Shown here: piece by piece, positions 43,853 through 54,525 of the stretch | How positions within the stretch are numbered: the first letter of the stretch is position 1 | How the letters are laid out: every line of letters starts with the position of its first letter | Position numbers and translations under genes: made by a program | DNA from: Gliomastix tumulicola | Lineage: Eukaryota; Ascomycota; Sordariomycetes; Hypocreales; Bionectriaceae | Reading direction: 5' to 3' | Length of the DNA: 64,000 nucleotides | NCBI GenBank assembly: GCA_001599755.1 | Contig: BCHX01000002.1 | Span: 1,488,001 to 1,552,000 of the forward strand | Notes under the pieces: model-generated | The model's database searches: none | Told to the model about the DNA's origin: nothing | What the model saw: the letters and a program-made list of their open reading frames with translations, nothing else

Positions 43853-46800
43853 TCACTCTCCTCCTTGCTGCGCAGCGGCACTCATCTCGTGGAACTTGCT
43901 GATGACCTCCGTGTCCACGTTGACAGCCCACTCTGACTGGAAAGTCGCTTCCCCTCCAACCCTCTCAACCAGCAGCTGTAGACGCTCCCGCACAAAACTG
44001 AACGCGTGCACCGAATGAACGGGATCTCGAAGCGACGCCTGCCTCGACGCAATTATCTTCGGGGTATCATATTCGAAAGACTCCACCTCCTGCCACATCA
44101 TCGAATCCGTCGCATTCATAACGCCGTCCTGGAGTTCGGAGATAGTGTCGGTCCACATAACGAAGTAATCCTGAAGTTTGCCCAAGACAAGCTCCTGGAC
44201 TGGGGACCGCAGTTCAAGGAGGCGAGTTAGGCTCAAGAGAAACAGCTTCTGCCTCTCAATGTTGTCTATACCGCTCAGATAGGAAAACCATTCAGTGGAA
44301 AGCCAATTCCAGACTTGATCAAGACCACCAAAGGCAGTGAGCATGTCCGCAAACAGGGTGGGCTCGCCCAGAGCCAGGCGAGCAAGAATCGCGAAGTAAT
44401 CGCCTTGCGTCAACACATTGAGCTTGCTAACCTTTCGATTCGGACCGGTAGTCTGATGAGCCTCCCAGGCATCATGCAGGTTGCCCAGGATCTTGTTCAT
44501 GAATCCAGTCTCAACCATGTCGCGGATGATGACGGTCAGGCCATCAGGTCCGCCAAGTTCTACCGCCGAGCGGATGAGAAGCTCTATGCAGTATGTACCG
44601 AGGCGCACTTGCTCCCGGCTTTTTGAGTCCAACGCGCCGAGCAGAGCCACCAAAGTCGGTCTGCGCAGACCATCCTCAAGCATGGACTTGGGCGCAAGCA
44701 GCATGTAGGTTTCTAAGGCCTCGAGAGATTGTGTGGCTGTCTCTGACGAGTACTCTATTAGGGGAAGAGCACACTCAGCAAGCTGTATGATCTCGGGCGA
44801 TAGGGGTGCGACGCTCTGCATAAGAATCGCATTCCACAGTTCAAGAGACTCGTCAATCAGATGCACATGCAGATCTGATCCAGGCCGCACTGCCTCGGAG
44901 ATGAGCGGAACCATCAGATTTTGGTATCGCTGAGATGAGTTGCCCATGCTCATAACAAGGGCAGAGAAGATGGCGATGACGGCTTGCTTGATCATGTACT
45001 CTTCTGTTCCCGAGTTGTCCCACAGCCCTGGCAGATTGGTCATGAGCATGTCTCCGAACTGCGAGACTTGGTCCTCCAACCGGGTAACAAGAATCCTGAT
45101 GGATTCAAGAATCGCCAGCTTGGTTTCATCAGCCTCGACGTTGCTTGTTAGAGTGATCAGTTGGCCAAGCACGTCCGATGTGTACGGTAGGAAAGCCTCG
45201 ACGCTGAATCCTAACTCATCGGCAATCCATCGCAACTGTCGACCTGCGGTGATACGCACGACGAGGTCGTTTGTTTCGTCGTTGGGATTGAGGAAATGCC
45301 TGAAGATCTGGTAAGCAATTGGCCGGCTATTCTCTCCGAGTTGAATAGAAGCCCATTGACTGATGAGAATCGCGATCCGCCGCCGTAACACTCTGTGTAA
45401 CCCGCCAGATCGTTGAGCATCTTGAAGGATGGTGGTCGAGAGGTAGGCGTCGAAGTCGAGGATATTGACCACATGTGCCGCCGACAGACCCATGGCTGTA
45501 TAGACTGCTTCCTTGACAGCCATGTCAGCATTGGGGTCCTGGACCGTCTGGAAGTAAGACATTAAGGGCGTGATGAGGAGATCCTTGAAGTTGGTAAGAA
45601 GATCTAAGAAGAGCTTCTCCGAACATGGCCGGACCTGCCACTCAAAGGCATCTCCCTCGCTCTGTTGTTCCTTTTCCCATTCTTCCGGGTCCTCATCCCA
45701 TGCTTCCAGATCGGACTTCCGGAAGACAAACAAGTATGTGATGATGCAGTTGACAATCTGAACGACCAACTCGGGCTTGAACAGTTCCGTCTTGATGAGT
45801 TCCTTGGCCGCCTCCTGCTCCTTCTTTGTTTCCGCCGATCTGTACTTGAAAGTCTGGATGGGCCGGAACGCTATGCGATGGCATGCTCGCAACAGAAGTA
45901 GACCCTTCACTGCAAGCTTCTCAGGGAGGGCTCCCTCGATCTTCGCCTTTGTTGTTCCCGAGCCCGACGCGTTCTGGCGAATGCCCCCAGAGGATGCATA
46001 GTTCTCAGCGAAATTTGCAACTAGACCCCAGTAGGCATGGATGAGAGGTAGTGTGTTCGGAAGAATGGCGAAGCTTGCTGCATGGCTCTCTGACAGGTTG
46101 ATGTGGAACTTGGTGAACTGCAAGAGATGATCGCCTGCGACTTTCTGAAAATCGGGGGCTAGGTCCGGGTTATCGTTGACCACAGACAGGAGTTGTCCGA
46201 ATTGGTTCTGCGACAGTGACCAGAAGTTGGACACTGTCTCATCTCCATGTGGGCGTTCGTAGCCAACAAGGATAAGCCGCCGGAGTATTTTCAGGGCGAC
46301 GAGACTGATCGACAACGATAGGTACGCGTCTTGTTCGGAGCCCTGCTTCGAAGAGAGGAAGGCAAGACCTAGGGAAGATCTCTCAGAGTAGATCTCTGTC
46401 AGCACGTGCACGAGTTCTGGGGTCACGGACTGGAGCGCCGTCTGTGACTTTTTCATGCGCGCACTACCCATCTCCTTGGTGACCTGCAAGAGAATTTGCA
46501 GGGAACCGTAGAGATGCTGCTGATTTCCATGCCTGGTTGACCTCAAGAGGGCTATGAGCTGGGGAAGGGCTTCTGGCCACTCGCCGGGGTAGTCGATTCT
46601 GACGACTTTGGCGATGAGCAAGGCGTTGTTTCGAGCCAGCCTCTCTTCCGTTTCATCGATTGTGCCTTCGAACAGACGGGATCTGATGGTGGCCTTTTCG
46701 TCTGCTTTGATGCCATTTCTGACTTGCGCATAGAGCCTCCAGTACTTGTCGATGCCGTTCTTGAGCTGAATCACAGCTTGAAACCGGGGCTCGAGAGGGA

Positions 46801-47116
46801 GAGACTTGTCAAGGTAGACGGTCTAAGGAAGCGCAAAGGCTACGGTCAGAGTCTACAACAATGAAGAAACTTGGGTTGGGAACCACAACGCATCTCCGAC
46901 AACTGTCCGCCCTCTTGGGCGATAGGCAAGGGGCAGGGCGTTGCATACCTGTAAGGAGCTCCAGTATCCCGGGTAAGACTCCCACGTTTGAAGCTGCTGC
47001 TCGGCAGCCTGCCTCTGGGCATACTCAAGCGAAGTGGTAGCAGACGTCAGAGCCCTGCAGAGACCCTGGAGTGACAGTGGATTCGTGCCACCGGGCACCT
47101 CAACGGTGAAGTTCAT
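43853..47116 (-). CDS. KAP120: Importin-beta family transport receptor (KAP120 / importin-11)
   Basis: Two exons (46949-47116, 43853-46822) encode 1045 residues; the intron is 126 bp. The opening is followed by an importin-N domain: AQRQAAEQQLQTWESYPGYW, FQAVIQLKNGIDKYWRLYAQ, RSRLFEGTIDETEERLARNN and YPGEWPEALPQL. The rest is made of HEAT-like helical pairs, and an acidic loop (EAWDEDPEEWEKEQQSEGDA) lies in the place typical of Kap120/importin-11 receptors. It moves cargo through nuclear pores in a Ran-GTP dependent way. The gene converges on the oxidoreductase, with 238 bp between stops. The start is the ATG at 47116; no better upstream start is seen. Confidence 0.88.
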
Positions 47117-48201
47117 GGCCCCTTCTATGCTGATTCGCCCGAGCGGCGAGTGTCGCTCAACCAGCGACGGCGCCTACAAATTCGGCCAGACGTTAGAAGA
47201 CCGTGCTGCAGAACGAGACGGGACGCGGCGCTCGATCAGTCGTGCCCGTCTGGGAACGAGGGCGGGTGTTACGACGATAAAAGGTCGAGGTTGAAGACGG
47301 GTGAAGGTTGGCAGTGAACGGATAAAGATGGCGGGGTCTTACTTTCTTTAAAGTTAGGCAGTTTTTAGTGCAGCTTCACTGAGGAAAGCTCGATGGAGGG
47401 GCAGGCAGAGAAAGCACCTGCCGAAGTTCCAGGGTAAGCTCCAGCTATTAGGTATTGGAATGGAAAAAGGCACAGGCACTTGGCAGGCGCGAACTAGGGC
47501 TGAGCTGAAAAGGGCGAGGGAAAGAGCAGGAGGCTCCGCAGAAACCAAAATTATGGCCCCGGGCTGCTTTCTACAACATCAGCGTGGTTTGGGAGAGAAA
47601 GCAAACACCGGCTTGTTGGCTCCTGTGGCGGAGGGCTTTATAACGGTTTTCGCCTCTTCCACAACGTCCGCGGCAATCCCTTTTCTCGGCAACGGCCCGG
47701 GGTAAGTTAGGGCTGCTGGGACCGCGCTTGTCCATGCACGAAACGCTCACCCAAGCCCGCCCATCTGCACATCAACACGCACGATGACGAGACGGACGAG
47801 TCAGACTGCAGGGCTGCAAGGACGCCATCTGGTCTCTTCCAGTGGCTGATTGGCATCGTCCCTAGGCCCCCAAAGGGGGCTGGCTTAGTGCGGCTGGTGC
47901 TTGGGAATGGGGTCTCTGAATACGAGCTTCTGAGGCACCCCTGAACGTGGCATTTTTAGATGCATGTCAGGACATCACGCCGCTTCGTCGACGGCGGCGG
48001 TACGAGGAGGCACGATTCATGATCAAAATACGACAGTTTCGATGATATTTTGAAAAAAAAAGATAAGCTTTACGGGCCAACAAAAGTCCAACGTCATGCC
48101 ATCCTTGTGAGGCTTGTTCCTCAGCCCAGGGCCAGGCCGGCCGAGCGAAGCCAATCGGAGGCTAAGACCTCGTTGGCGTTTGTTCATACGAGGGAGTAGG
48201 A
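47117..48201. other. Intergenic region upstream of KAP120
   Basis: About 1.1 kb without a supported gene between the start of KAP120 and the 3' end of the DUF1479 gene. An A-run (about 48052-48061) lies near the likely 3' UTR of the latter. Confidence 0.55.
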
Positions 48202-49785
48202 TCAAAAACCCATGATCTCGTTCCCGTACCGGAGCACACTCGCCTCTCCTTCCTCCTTGGCGGCCGCGACATCAAACGGGAAGAACCCCATCGCGCGCTG
48301 AGCTTCGGCTCCAGCCATCGCAACGAAGGCGGCGGCATCGGGCCTGCCTACGTGCTCGCTCTCCCCTTGACCGCCTGGGAAGTCGCTCGGGGGGATCCCC
48401 TGGACGAACTCCTTACGCTGCTGCTTGACGTACTCGAGGTTGGTCCTTGTGGCCGGGCAGGCGGGGATGTACATGACGCTGGAGTCGCCCTTGCCAGCGT
48501 GCACCTTATCCACTGCGTGGATCGTATCGCAGTGCCAGGCGACATAGTCTCCGGGTCTGATTCGCGGGACATGGACCATGGTGCTAGGGAGGTTGAGGTG
48601 GGGATGTAGGGTGTGATTGAGCTCCTGTCCGTGGCCTGGCCAAGCTCCTTGGAGGTCTGGACAGGTCTCCGGAGCAAGCCCCCAGTTCGCTGGGTCGAGG
48701 AACTCAGAAGAGTACTCGCCCGTGGCGGTTTCTGCCGGCGAGGGNGGNACCTTTGGCTGGAAGAAAGGCCGAAGAAGGTAGTAGGTCGTTCCCAGAGTGA
48801 GCATGGGGTTCACGAGGAGTGTGCCCTCCTTGGGTCCCGTATGGGACATGCCTAGCCACCCTTGGAACATGCGGAACATGGAGCATGCGCCCGCTCCGTT
48901 GTACAAGTCCTGCCTGACGTTGAGCCGGGCACTCAACTCCCAGGGGTCAAACTCTTCCCACTTGCCATCGAAGATCTTATCATAGACATGGCCCATTCCG
49001 TATCCTTCCGGTTCCCAACGCTCAACGCTCCCGCCATCCACATGCGGCCCCAGAGCGAACCCAGCGTCTCCTGGTTGACGTATCCTTAGTCGGTCTGCAT
49101 ACGTCAGAGGCTGCTGGGTCGAACACTGGGCATGGGGGTCCAGAGAGTGGAAGAGAGACATGAGGAACTTTTGTGTGGCAACCATGTTTGGGTGACTACG
49201 CGCCGCCAGCTGCGATGGGGACCAGTACAGTTCAAACACCTGGGGGTCATTCTGGGGAAACGCTGTTTGCTCGACATTAGCCCGGCAGCCCCTGGCAATA
49301 GGTGAGTGAGGGTCACTGTTACCTTTTGTCGACGGATTGGCAGCTATGTATCTCTCCACATCCTCCTTGAACTCGCGAGCTTCCTTCTCTGGCACAACCT
49401 GCCGGACGATGGCGACCCCGCGCTCTCGTAGGGCGTCTTGGAAGCCTTTTGATGGATTCTTGATATCAGCGAAGTCGATCTCAGGAAGGCATGCTGATCC
49501 CTGCTCCTTGACTGTCGCAGTCTCCTCTCTAAGGCGGACAAGGAGGCTGTTCCAGCTGCTCTGTAGGGCAGACTTGTCCTTGGCGAGCTCGCGCTTCACA
49601 TTCGCGAACCTCTGAGGGAGCTGTTCGGCATCGTCGCCGCCAGATAGGGACTTGAAGACTGAGGAGATGTCCCCATCTTTCCTTGGGACAAATTCCCTTG
49701 TTGCAACCAGACGCTTCTGGTTGGAGGGGAGTGCCCCCAGACTGGGCCAAGCTCTGCAAATAGACTGCCTAGACGTTCGCAACAT
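48202..49785 (-). CDS. DUF1479 (YbiU-like) 2OG-Fe(II)-oxygenase-fold protein, probably mitochondrial
   Basis: The frame is open across the whole span, but 49263-49322 is best read as a 60-bp intron, leaving exons 49323-49785 and 48202-49262 and 507 residues. The N-terminus MLRTSRQSICRAWPSLGALP is a presequence-like, Arg/Ser-rich start. The core has VYELYWSPSQ-like VFELYWSPSQLAARSHPN, an iron-type HxD in GPHVDGGSVERW (H228, D230), and distal histidines in AWHCDTIHAVDKVH (H398, H403), consistent with a cupin/dioxygenase fold. The DUF1479 family has no firmly known substrate. Two ambiguous bases (48745, 48748) leave residues 326-327 undefined, within a loop after YYLLRPFFQPK. The gene shares a divergent promoter with the mitochondrial ThrRS gene. 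Confidence 0.83.
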   Translation of the reverse strand: MLRTSRQSICRAWPSLGALPSNQKRLVATREFVPRKDGDISSVFKSLSGGDDAEQLPQRFANVKRELAKDKSALQSSWNSLLVRLREETATVKEQGSACLPEIDFADIKNPSKGFQDALRERGVAIVRQVVPEKEAREFKEDVERYIAANPSTKGNSDPHSPIARGCRANVEQTAFPQNDPQVFELYWSPSQLAARSHPNMVATQKFLMSLFHSLDPHAQCSTQQPLTYADRLRIRQPGDAGFALGPHVDGGSVERWEPEGYGMGHVYDKIFDGKWEEFDPWELSARLNVRQDLYNGAGACSMFRMFQGWLGMSHTGPKEGTLLVNPMLTLGTTYYLLRPFFQPKXXPSPAETATGEYSSEFLDPANWGLAPETCPDLQGAWPGHGQELNHTLHPHLNLPSTMVHVPRIRPGDYVAWHCDTIHAVDKVHAGKGDSSVMYIPACPATRTNLEYVKQQRKEFVQGIPPSDFPGGQGESEHVGRPDAAAFVAMAGAEAQRAMGFFPFDVAAAKEEGEASVLRYGNEIMGF

Positions 49786-50469
49786 CGTGACTCGAGTTTC
49801 AGGACGCGTAATACTGTTTAATACGACTTTCGCTGTTCATGAAAGCAAAGATATCTGAACATAACATGAAAACCAAGCACCAAGGCACGATAATCGTCAT
49901 TATTTGCTATAAGTACCATTGTCGTGAGGAGGAGGGACGGCTTCTGTAGGCGGACTTTCCGCTTCGGGAATCGCCTTTTTGCTGAAAGAGGAAAAGATGC
50001 GAAGGCCACCAAGACGTGGACGAGGAGAAGGCAGAAAAAATCCGAATATCTTGAGGCACTTTGCATGACTTTTTGCGTCAGTGCGCAGAGGAATTACGTG
50101 TAGTTTCCATACCTTTCTTGAAGTCAGATCATTGCCGTTGTCTTGGATGAAGCAGCCGAGGCTGAGTGACAGGGACTGAGAGGTCTGATCAGGTCATGGT
50201 TCTGATTCGGCCCTACTTGATGGGAGTTACGAGGGACCTGTAGATCAAAGGGGAGCATCATTGACCCAGGAGAAATGCTCATGGACAGCCTCGAAGGTGT
50301 GTTCTTTTGGACCCTTCTCTTGCCCGTCGTGTTGATATCATCTTGTTGAAGCCTCGAGGCTCTGAGGGTGTAAGCCGAGCCTTTGGCGCTAATCCTGATT
50401 AGGTAAAGAGCTCTTGACCAGGGTTTCCGTAACAATTTCTTGTCACTCCCAGCTGCTCGGTCTCCTCCA
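49786..50469. promoter_or_regulatory. Divergent promoter region, DUF1479 / mitochondrial ThrRS
   Basis: 684 bp separates two divergently read genes whose products both carry presequence-like N-termini. No specific site is identified and no gene is seen in it. Confidence 0.45.
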
Positions 50470-52041
50470 ATGCGACTTCAACACGCCATTGCACCACCAA
50501 TCACCATGATCAGGCCGCGGGCAGCTCAGCTCGCGCTCGCTGCAGTAGCCCCGCGAAGGCCATGGATCTGCTCGACCTGCCTCTCGCGGCGCTTCCAGTC
50601 CACAGCCTCCCCGAAATCCAAACCGAAGGCCCAACCGTCGTCAAGCGAACCGCCCGACCACCGAAAACTCGGCGTCCAGCAGGAGCTCTTCATGAACTCG
50701 GTCTACAGCCCCGGATCGCCCATGTTCCTCCCCAACGGCGCGCGGATCTTCAACCGCCTCGTCGACTTCCTGCGCAAGCAGTACGTGCGCTACGGGTTCG
50801 AGGAGGTCATCACGCCGACGATCTACAAGAAGGCGCTGTGGGCGAAATCAGGCCACCTGGAGAACTATGCGGACGATATGTACTCGGTGACGGGGTACAC
50901 GAAACATGCCGAGGATGGATGCTGTGGCAGCGGGGAGGGCAAGGAGGCAGGGGGCGCGCAGCAGGATGGGGACGATGAGGGTGGGGAGTACGGGCTGAAG
51001 CCGATGAACTGCCCGGGGCATTGCCTCATCTTCGCCTCGAAAACGCATAGCTACCGCGACTTACCCGTGCGGTATGCAGACTTCAGCCCGCTGCACAGGA
51101 ACGAGATCTCGGGTGCGCTGAGCGGCCTCACGCGCGTCCGTCGCTTCCACCAGGACGACGGGCACATCTTCTGTCGGCCGTGCCAGGTGGAGGAGGAGAT
51201 CGAGAAGACGCTCGAGTTTGTCAAGGTTGTCTACACAGTGCTGCGGCTGGGCATGAGCTACCGCCTGGCGCTATCGACCCGCCCCAAGGACCACTTCATC
51301 GGCGAGGAGGAGGAGTGGGAGCGCGCCGAGTCGGCGCTGAAGCGCGCTCTCGACAAGTCCGGCATGGAATGGAGCCTCAACGAAGGGGACGGCGCCTTCT
51401 ATGGCCCCAAGATCGACATCATCCTCAAGGACTCGGACGGCAAGGAGCACCAGACGGCGACGGTGCAGCTGGACTTCCAGCTGCCGAAGCGCTTCGAGCT
51501 GGAATACCAGGCCCCTGCACCCGAATACGAGGCCCGCGGGGAGACGACGGAGGACCCTGCGCTGCTGGCGAACTACGGCCCCGTCCGGCCTGTCATGATT
51601 CACCGCGCCGTGCTGGGCTCCGTGGAGCGGCTGATGGCTCTGCTTATCGAGAAGTCGAACGGGAAGTGGCCCTTCTGGCTCAACCCGCGGCAGGTCGCCA
51701 TCCTGACGATCAACGACACCCAGCCCATCCTTGAATGGGTGGAGGAGGTGCGTGACGTGTTACTGGGCAATGATAGAAAGGCGTATGCGGATCTCCTGGC
51801 GCAGCCGGAGCCGTCATTCACCGCGCCGCCGATGCGCCCAACCGGGTTGACTGTAGATATCGACACCAGGGCCATGTCTATAGGTAAGAAGATCCAGGAG
51901 GCGCGGAAACAAGGCTACGGCTCGATAATCGTCGTCGGTCCCAACGATGTGGCTGCGAAGACGGTGACCCTGGACCAGAAGCCCCTGAGTCCTACGGAGG
52001 CGCGGGATCGCCTTCAACATTTGGTCGACACTTTTCAGTGA
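50470..52041 (+). CDS. MST1: Mitochondrial threonyl-tRNA synthetase
   Basis: A single-exon frame, 523 residues from the ATG at 50470 (a second ATG at 50506 is also possible). The N-terminus is an Arg/Ala-rich presequence (PRAAQLALAAVAPRRPW...CLSRRFQST). It lacks the TGS and editing domains of cytosolic ThrRS, as expected for the mitochondrial enzyme. Class II catalytic motifs are visible: GFEEVITPTIYKKALW, YGLKPMNCPGHC, motif 2 RNEISGALSGLTRVRRFHQD, and motif 3 HRAVLGSVERLMALLIE. A C-terminal anticodon-binding domain starts at QVAILTINDTQPILEW. An insertion of about 30 Gly/Asp/Glu-rich residues (50902-50991) splits the strand before the zinc-site cysteine; it stays in frame and has no obvious splice signals. 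Confidence 0.93.
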   Translation: MRLQHAIAPPITMIRPRAAQLALAAVAPRRPWICSTCLSRRFQSTASPKSKPKAQPSSSEPPDHRKLGVQQELFMNSVYSPGSPMFLPNGARIFNRLVDFLRKQYVRYGFEEVITPTIYKKALWAKSGHLENYADDMYSVTGYTKHAEDGCCGSGEGKEAGGAQQDGDDEGGEYGLKPMNCPGHCLIFASKTHSYRDLPVRYADFSPLHRNEISGALSGLTRVRRFHQDDGHIFCRPCQVEEEIEKTLEFVKVVYTVLRLGMSYRLALSTRPKDHFIGEEEEWERAESALKRALDKSGMEWSLNEGDGAFYGPKIDIILKDSDGKEHQTATVQLDFQLPKRFELEYQAPAPEYEARGETTEDPALLANYGPVRPVMIHRAVLGSVERLMALLIEKSNGKWPFWLNPRQVAILTINDTQPILEWVEEVRDVLLGNDRKAYADLLAQPEPSFTAPPMRPTGLTVDIDTRAMSIGKKIQEARKQGYGSIIVVGPNDVAAKTVTLDQKPLSPTEARDRLQHLVDTFQ

Positions 52042-52361
52042 GATGTGCCATTGTTTGTACATTATTTGTAATGATAGCGATACTCTAATGCTACTAGAAC
52101 CGTCATAGAGCCACAATTGACATCTACCTGAAGAACCATGTACGTCGGTTGCTATGATATGACGACTGTGATGTGGCATGAAAGGACGGGAAGGGTGACC
52201 TGGCTGTTGACAAGGTGTGCCGGCGTGCTGTACAAAAGCTCTCGTGAGAAACGCCATGTTATTATCGTGGTGATATCCTCCAAGTGCAGCTAATATGTGA
52301 TTCGTGCGCCACCAAGGCAGAACGTATGCAAGAGACGGATGCAAAGTTTGCATGAGTAGCC

Positions 52362-52865
52362 TCAGCTCCTCGTCTGTCGATAGAGCGGCCTATCGGGTGT
52401 TAGTCTGCGACAGGGACATTGAGACAGCAAAAGACAGTGTGAGGGAAAGGCAGACCTTTTCAGCTTTTCGTCAACTTCGCCGCCAGCCTTCTCAATCTCA
52501 TCGACCATGCCCCTCCTCTCCTCGATCTTCTCCCTCATGAACTCGACTGTCCGCTTAAGCACGAGCCCTTCGGAGCGACCTTGGCCTTCCAAGCCAGGTA
52601 CCAGCTCGGTGAGCCGATCGAAGCCTTCTCTAATAGCCTGTCTTCGTTTCTGCTCTGTGCGAATTCAGAGGGTAAGAGGCGCACGCGGGCGCCAGTCCCC
52701 AGTCCGTCAGTGAGATGGCTCGTGGCTAGTTTGGGAGCGAAGGCGCGAGGATTCGCGTCAGTGCTTACCGGATGCGATATGGTTCTGCTTCTTCTCCTCT
52801 TCAGTGAGACGCGGCTTGTCGTCTGCGCCGTCGGCGGGCTGAGGCGACTTGTTCGGCGACGACAT
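52362..52865 (-). CDS. Basic helix-loop-helix transcription factor (INO4-like); 3' end uncertain
   Basis: Exon 1 (52769-52865) and the 5' part of exon 2 (from 52654 down) join across a GT-AG intron into QNHIASEQKRRQAIREGF, then DRLTELVPGLEGQGRSEG and LVLKRTVEFMREKIEERR: a bHLH domain of about 60 residues with the basic region and the loop glycine run, followed by a helix (GMVDEIEKAGGEVDEKLKR). The family resembles the short INO4-type partners that bind E-box-like sites as heterodimers, for example in phospholipid gene control. After KLKR the model is unclear: reading on gives a stop at 52362; an intron with a GTCTGC donor and a CTAACACC branch site would fuse a different frame. Which is right cannot be settled by eye. 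The 320-bp gap to the ThrRS stop shows no other gene. Confidence 0.75.
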
Positions 52866-53641
52866 GGTGGAAGCTGGTGTTTGGCTGCAGAGTCGGGTTG
52901 TTATGAGTAGGTGAACCCAGACACAAAAGCAAGACGCCCGCTGCCTTACCAGTGCCTGGACTCGGCAATGACTGGGTGCTACCTGGTAGGACGAAGCCGA
53001 GCGCACATGTTCAAGGCATGTGGTTCCCGATGCAGCAGCAGCCCGATCTGTCCAGTGGATGGGATGAATGTGCGGGAGAAGCCGGGGGGCATCCAGGGGT
53101 GGAAAGACGTGGGATCTTGGTCTTTGGATGATGGGGTTTTGGCGCGTGAAAGTGTGGAGGGAGGGGAGCTTTTGCAAGGATCCGTCCCCGGATTATGTAG
53201 GCGAGTTAGACAGCAGGTTGGGTCGAGGATGCAGCAAACCGCGCCTTGGTATGGACCCATCTGGAATTCTAGATCTATGTATTGGATATTGGCTGGTACC
53301 TACACTTAGATTTATAGACATGTCGATTTGATGAGGCCACCATTACTTCAGCCTACTATAGGCAAGACAAGACAGGTCGACGATCAATACGTATCACGCA
53401 AGCTGCGTCTCTGGAGTACGGAAATCATTTTGTGTTTTCTATTCCTTGAACAGCAGGTGCCGTTTATCTACAGGCAAACAGCAGCTCAATGTTGTCAAAC
53501 TATAAAGCTAGCAGAGGGTGGTGGCACTGTATGCCCCAACAGTCTTTTTTCGTCTTGTCTTTCCCAAACGCCCGACACCGTTCTAACGTGGAAGCCATCT
53601 ATATATCGGAAGTCTGGCTAATGCACCGTGACACGCCGTAT
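52866..53641. other. Intergenic region between bHLH and Maf-like genes
   Basis: Both neighbours are on the minus strand, so this is the bHLH promoter plus the Maf-like 3' UTR. No gene is seen. Confidence 0.55.
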
Positions 53642-54525
53642 CTAATCCTCAACCTCATCATGCTCGTCCTCGTCCTGGCGGAAGATGACCTTCTCCGCCA
53701 GCGCCAGCGTCCGCCGAACAGGTAGCCCGACGACATTGTCCACACTGCCCTCGATCTTCTCAACAAGCAGCATGCCCGCAATCCCCTGCACAGCATAGCC
53801 GCCCGCCTTGTCCACGCCCTCGCGCGTCTTGACGTACGACTCGATGACGTCGTCCGGCAGCCCGTTGTCCTCCTCCCAGAAGAACACCCGCGTCTCCTCG
53901 GTGTGCGTCGCGATCTCGTACCCGGGCGCCATGGCGTCCTCGCGCGGCGCGATGGCCGTCACCGACGTGAGCACCCGGTGCGTGCGCGTGTCGCGCAGGT
54001 GCTTGAGCATGCGGACGTGGTCGGCCTCGCTGCGCGGCTTCTCGAGGATGCGCCCGTCGCGCGTCACGATGACGGTGTCGGCCGCGATGACGAGCGCCGG
54101 CTCCGGGATCGACTCCATGTGCGCCTCCATGACGGTGCGGTAGACGTCCATGCCCTTCTGGCGCGCCGTCGCCGCCACGTACTCGAAGGGTCCGTAGGCG
54201 GATTTGTCGAGGTCCTCGGGCTTGGCTGAGGGCATGATCTCGAGGTTGTTCAGGCCCATCTGGTCGGGGGGAGTTAGCGCCATGCTTCTACATAGCTAAG
54301 AGAAAATGACGAAAAGAGAGAAACACACACCTGTTGTAGAAGGGCCTTCCGCCGGGGTGACGCAGAGGCCAGGATTACCCGATTGGCGTTCAGGTGCTTA
54401 ATGATGGGGAGGTCGAGCGGGAGAGGACCCCTGCGGATCGGGCCGGCGGGCGGTTTCGCGGGAAGGCCATGCTCTGCGGTTGCCTTTCCGTAGTCCGGGG
54501 GAGGGTTTCCTTTCGAGTCTGCCAT
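53642..54525 (-). CDS. Maf/ASMTL-type nucleoside-triphosphate pyrophosphatase
   Basis: Two exons (54331-54525, 53642-54259), 270 residues. The Maf signature SxSPRR is at residues 54-59 (VILASASPRRKALLQQMGL), followed by the conserved VIAADTVIVTRDGRILEKP, SVTAIAPRE, and the KAGGYAVQGIAG and GSVDNVVGLPV motifs. Members hydrolyse non-canonical or modified nucleoside triphosphates (dTTP/UTP, m5UTP and similar) to monophosphates; the fungal protein lacks the methyltransferase part of human ASMTL. A Pro-rich lead of ~45 residues precedes the domain. The intron (54260-54330) is GT-AG. Function is by family; which nucleotide is preferred is not visible. Confidence 0.92.

Noticed and set aside
47117..47300. 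Possible further 5' exon of KAP120
   Set aside because: The protein already begins with a complete importin N-terminal helix, and no upstream ATG joins it in phase.
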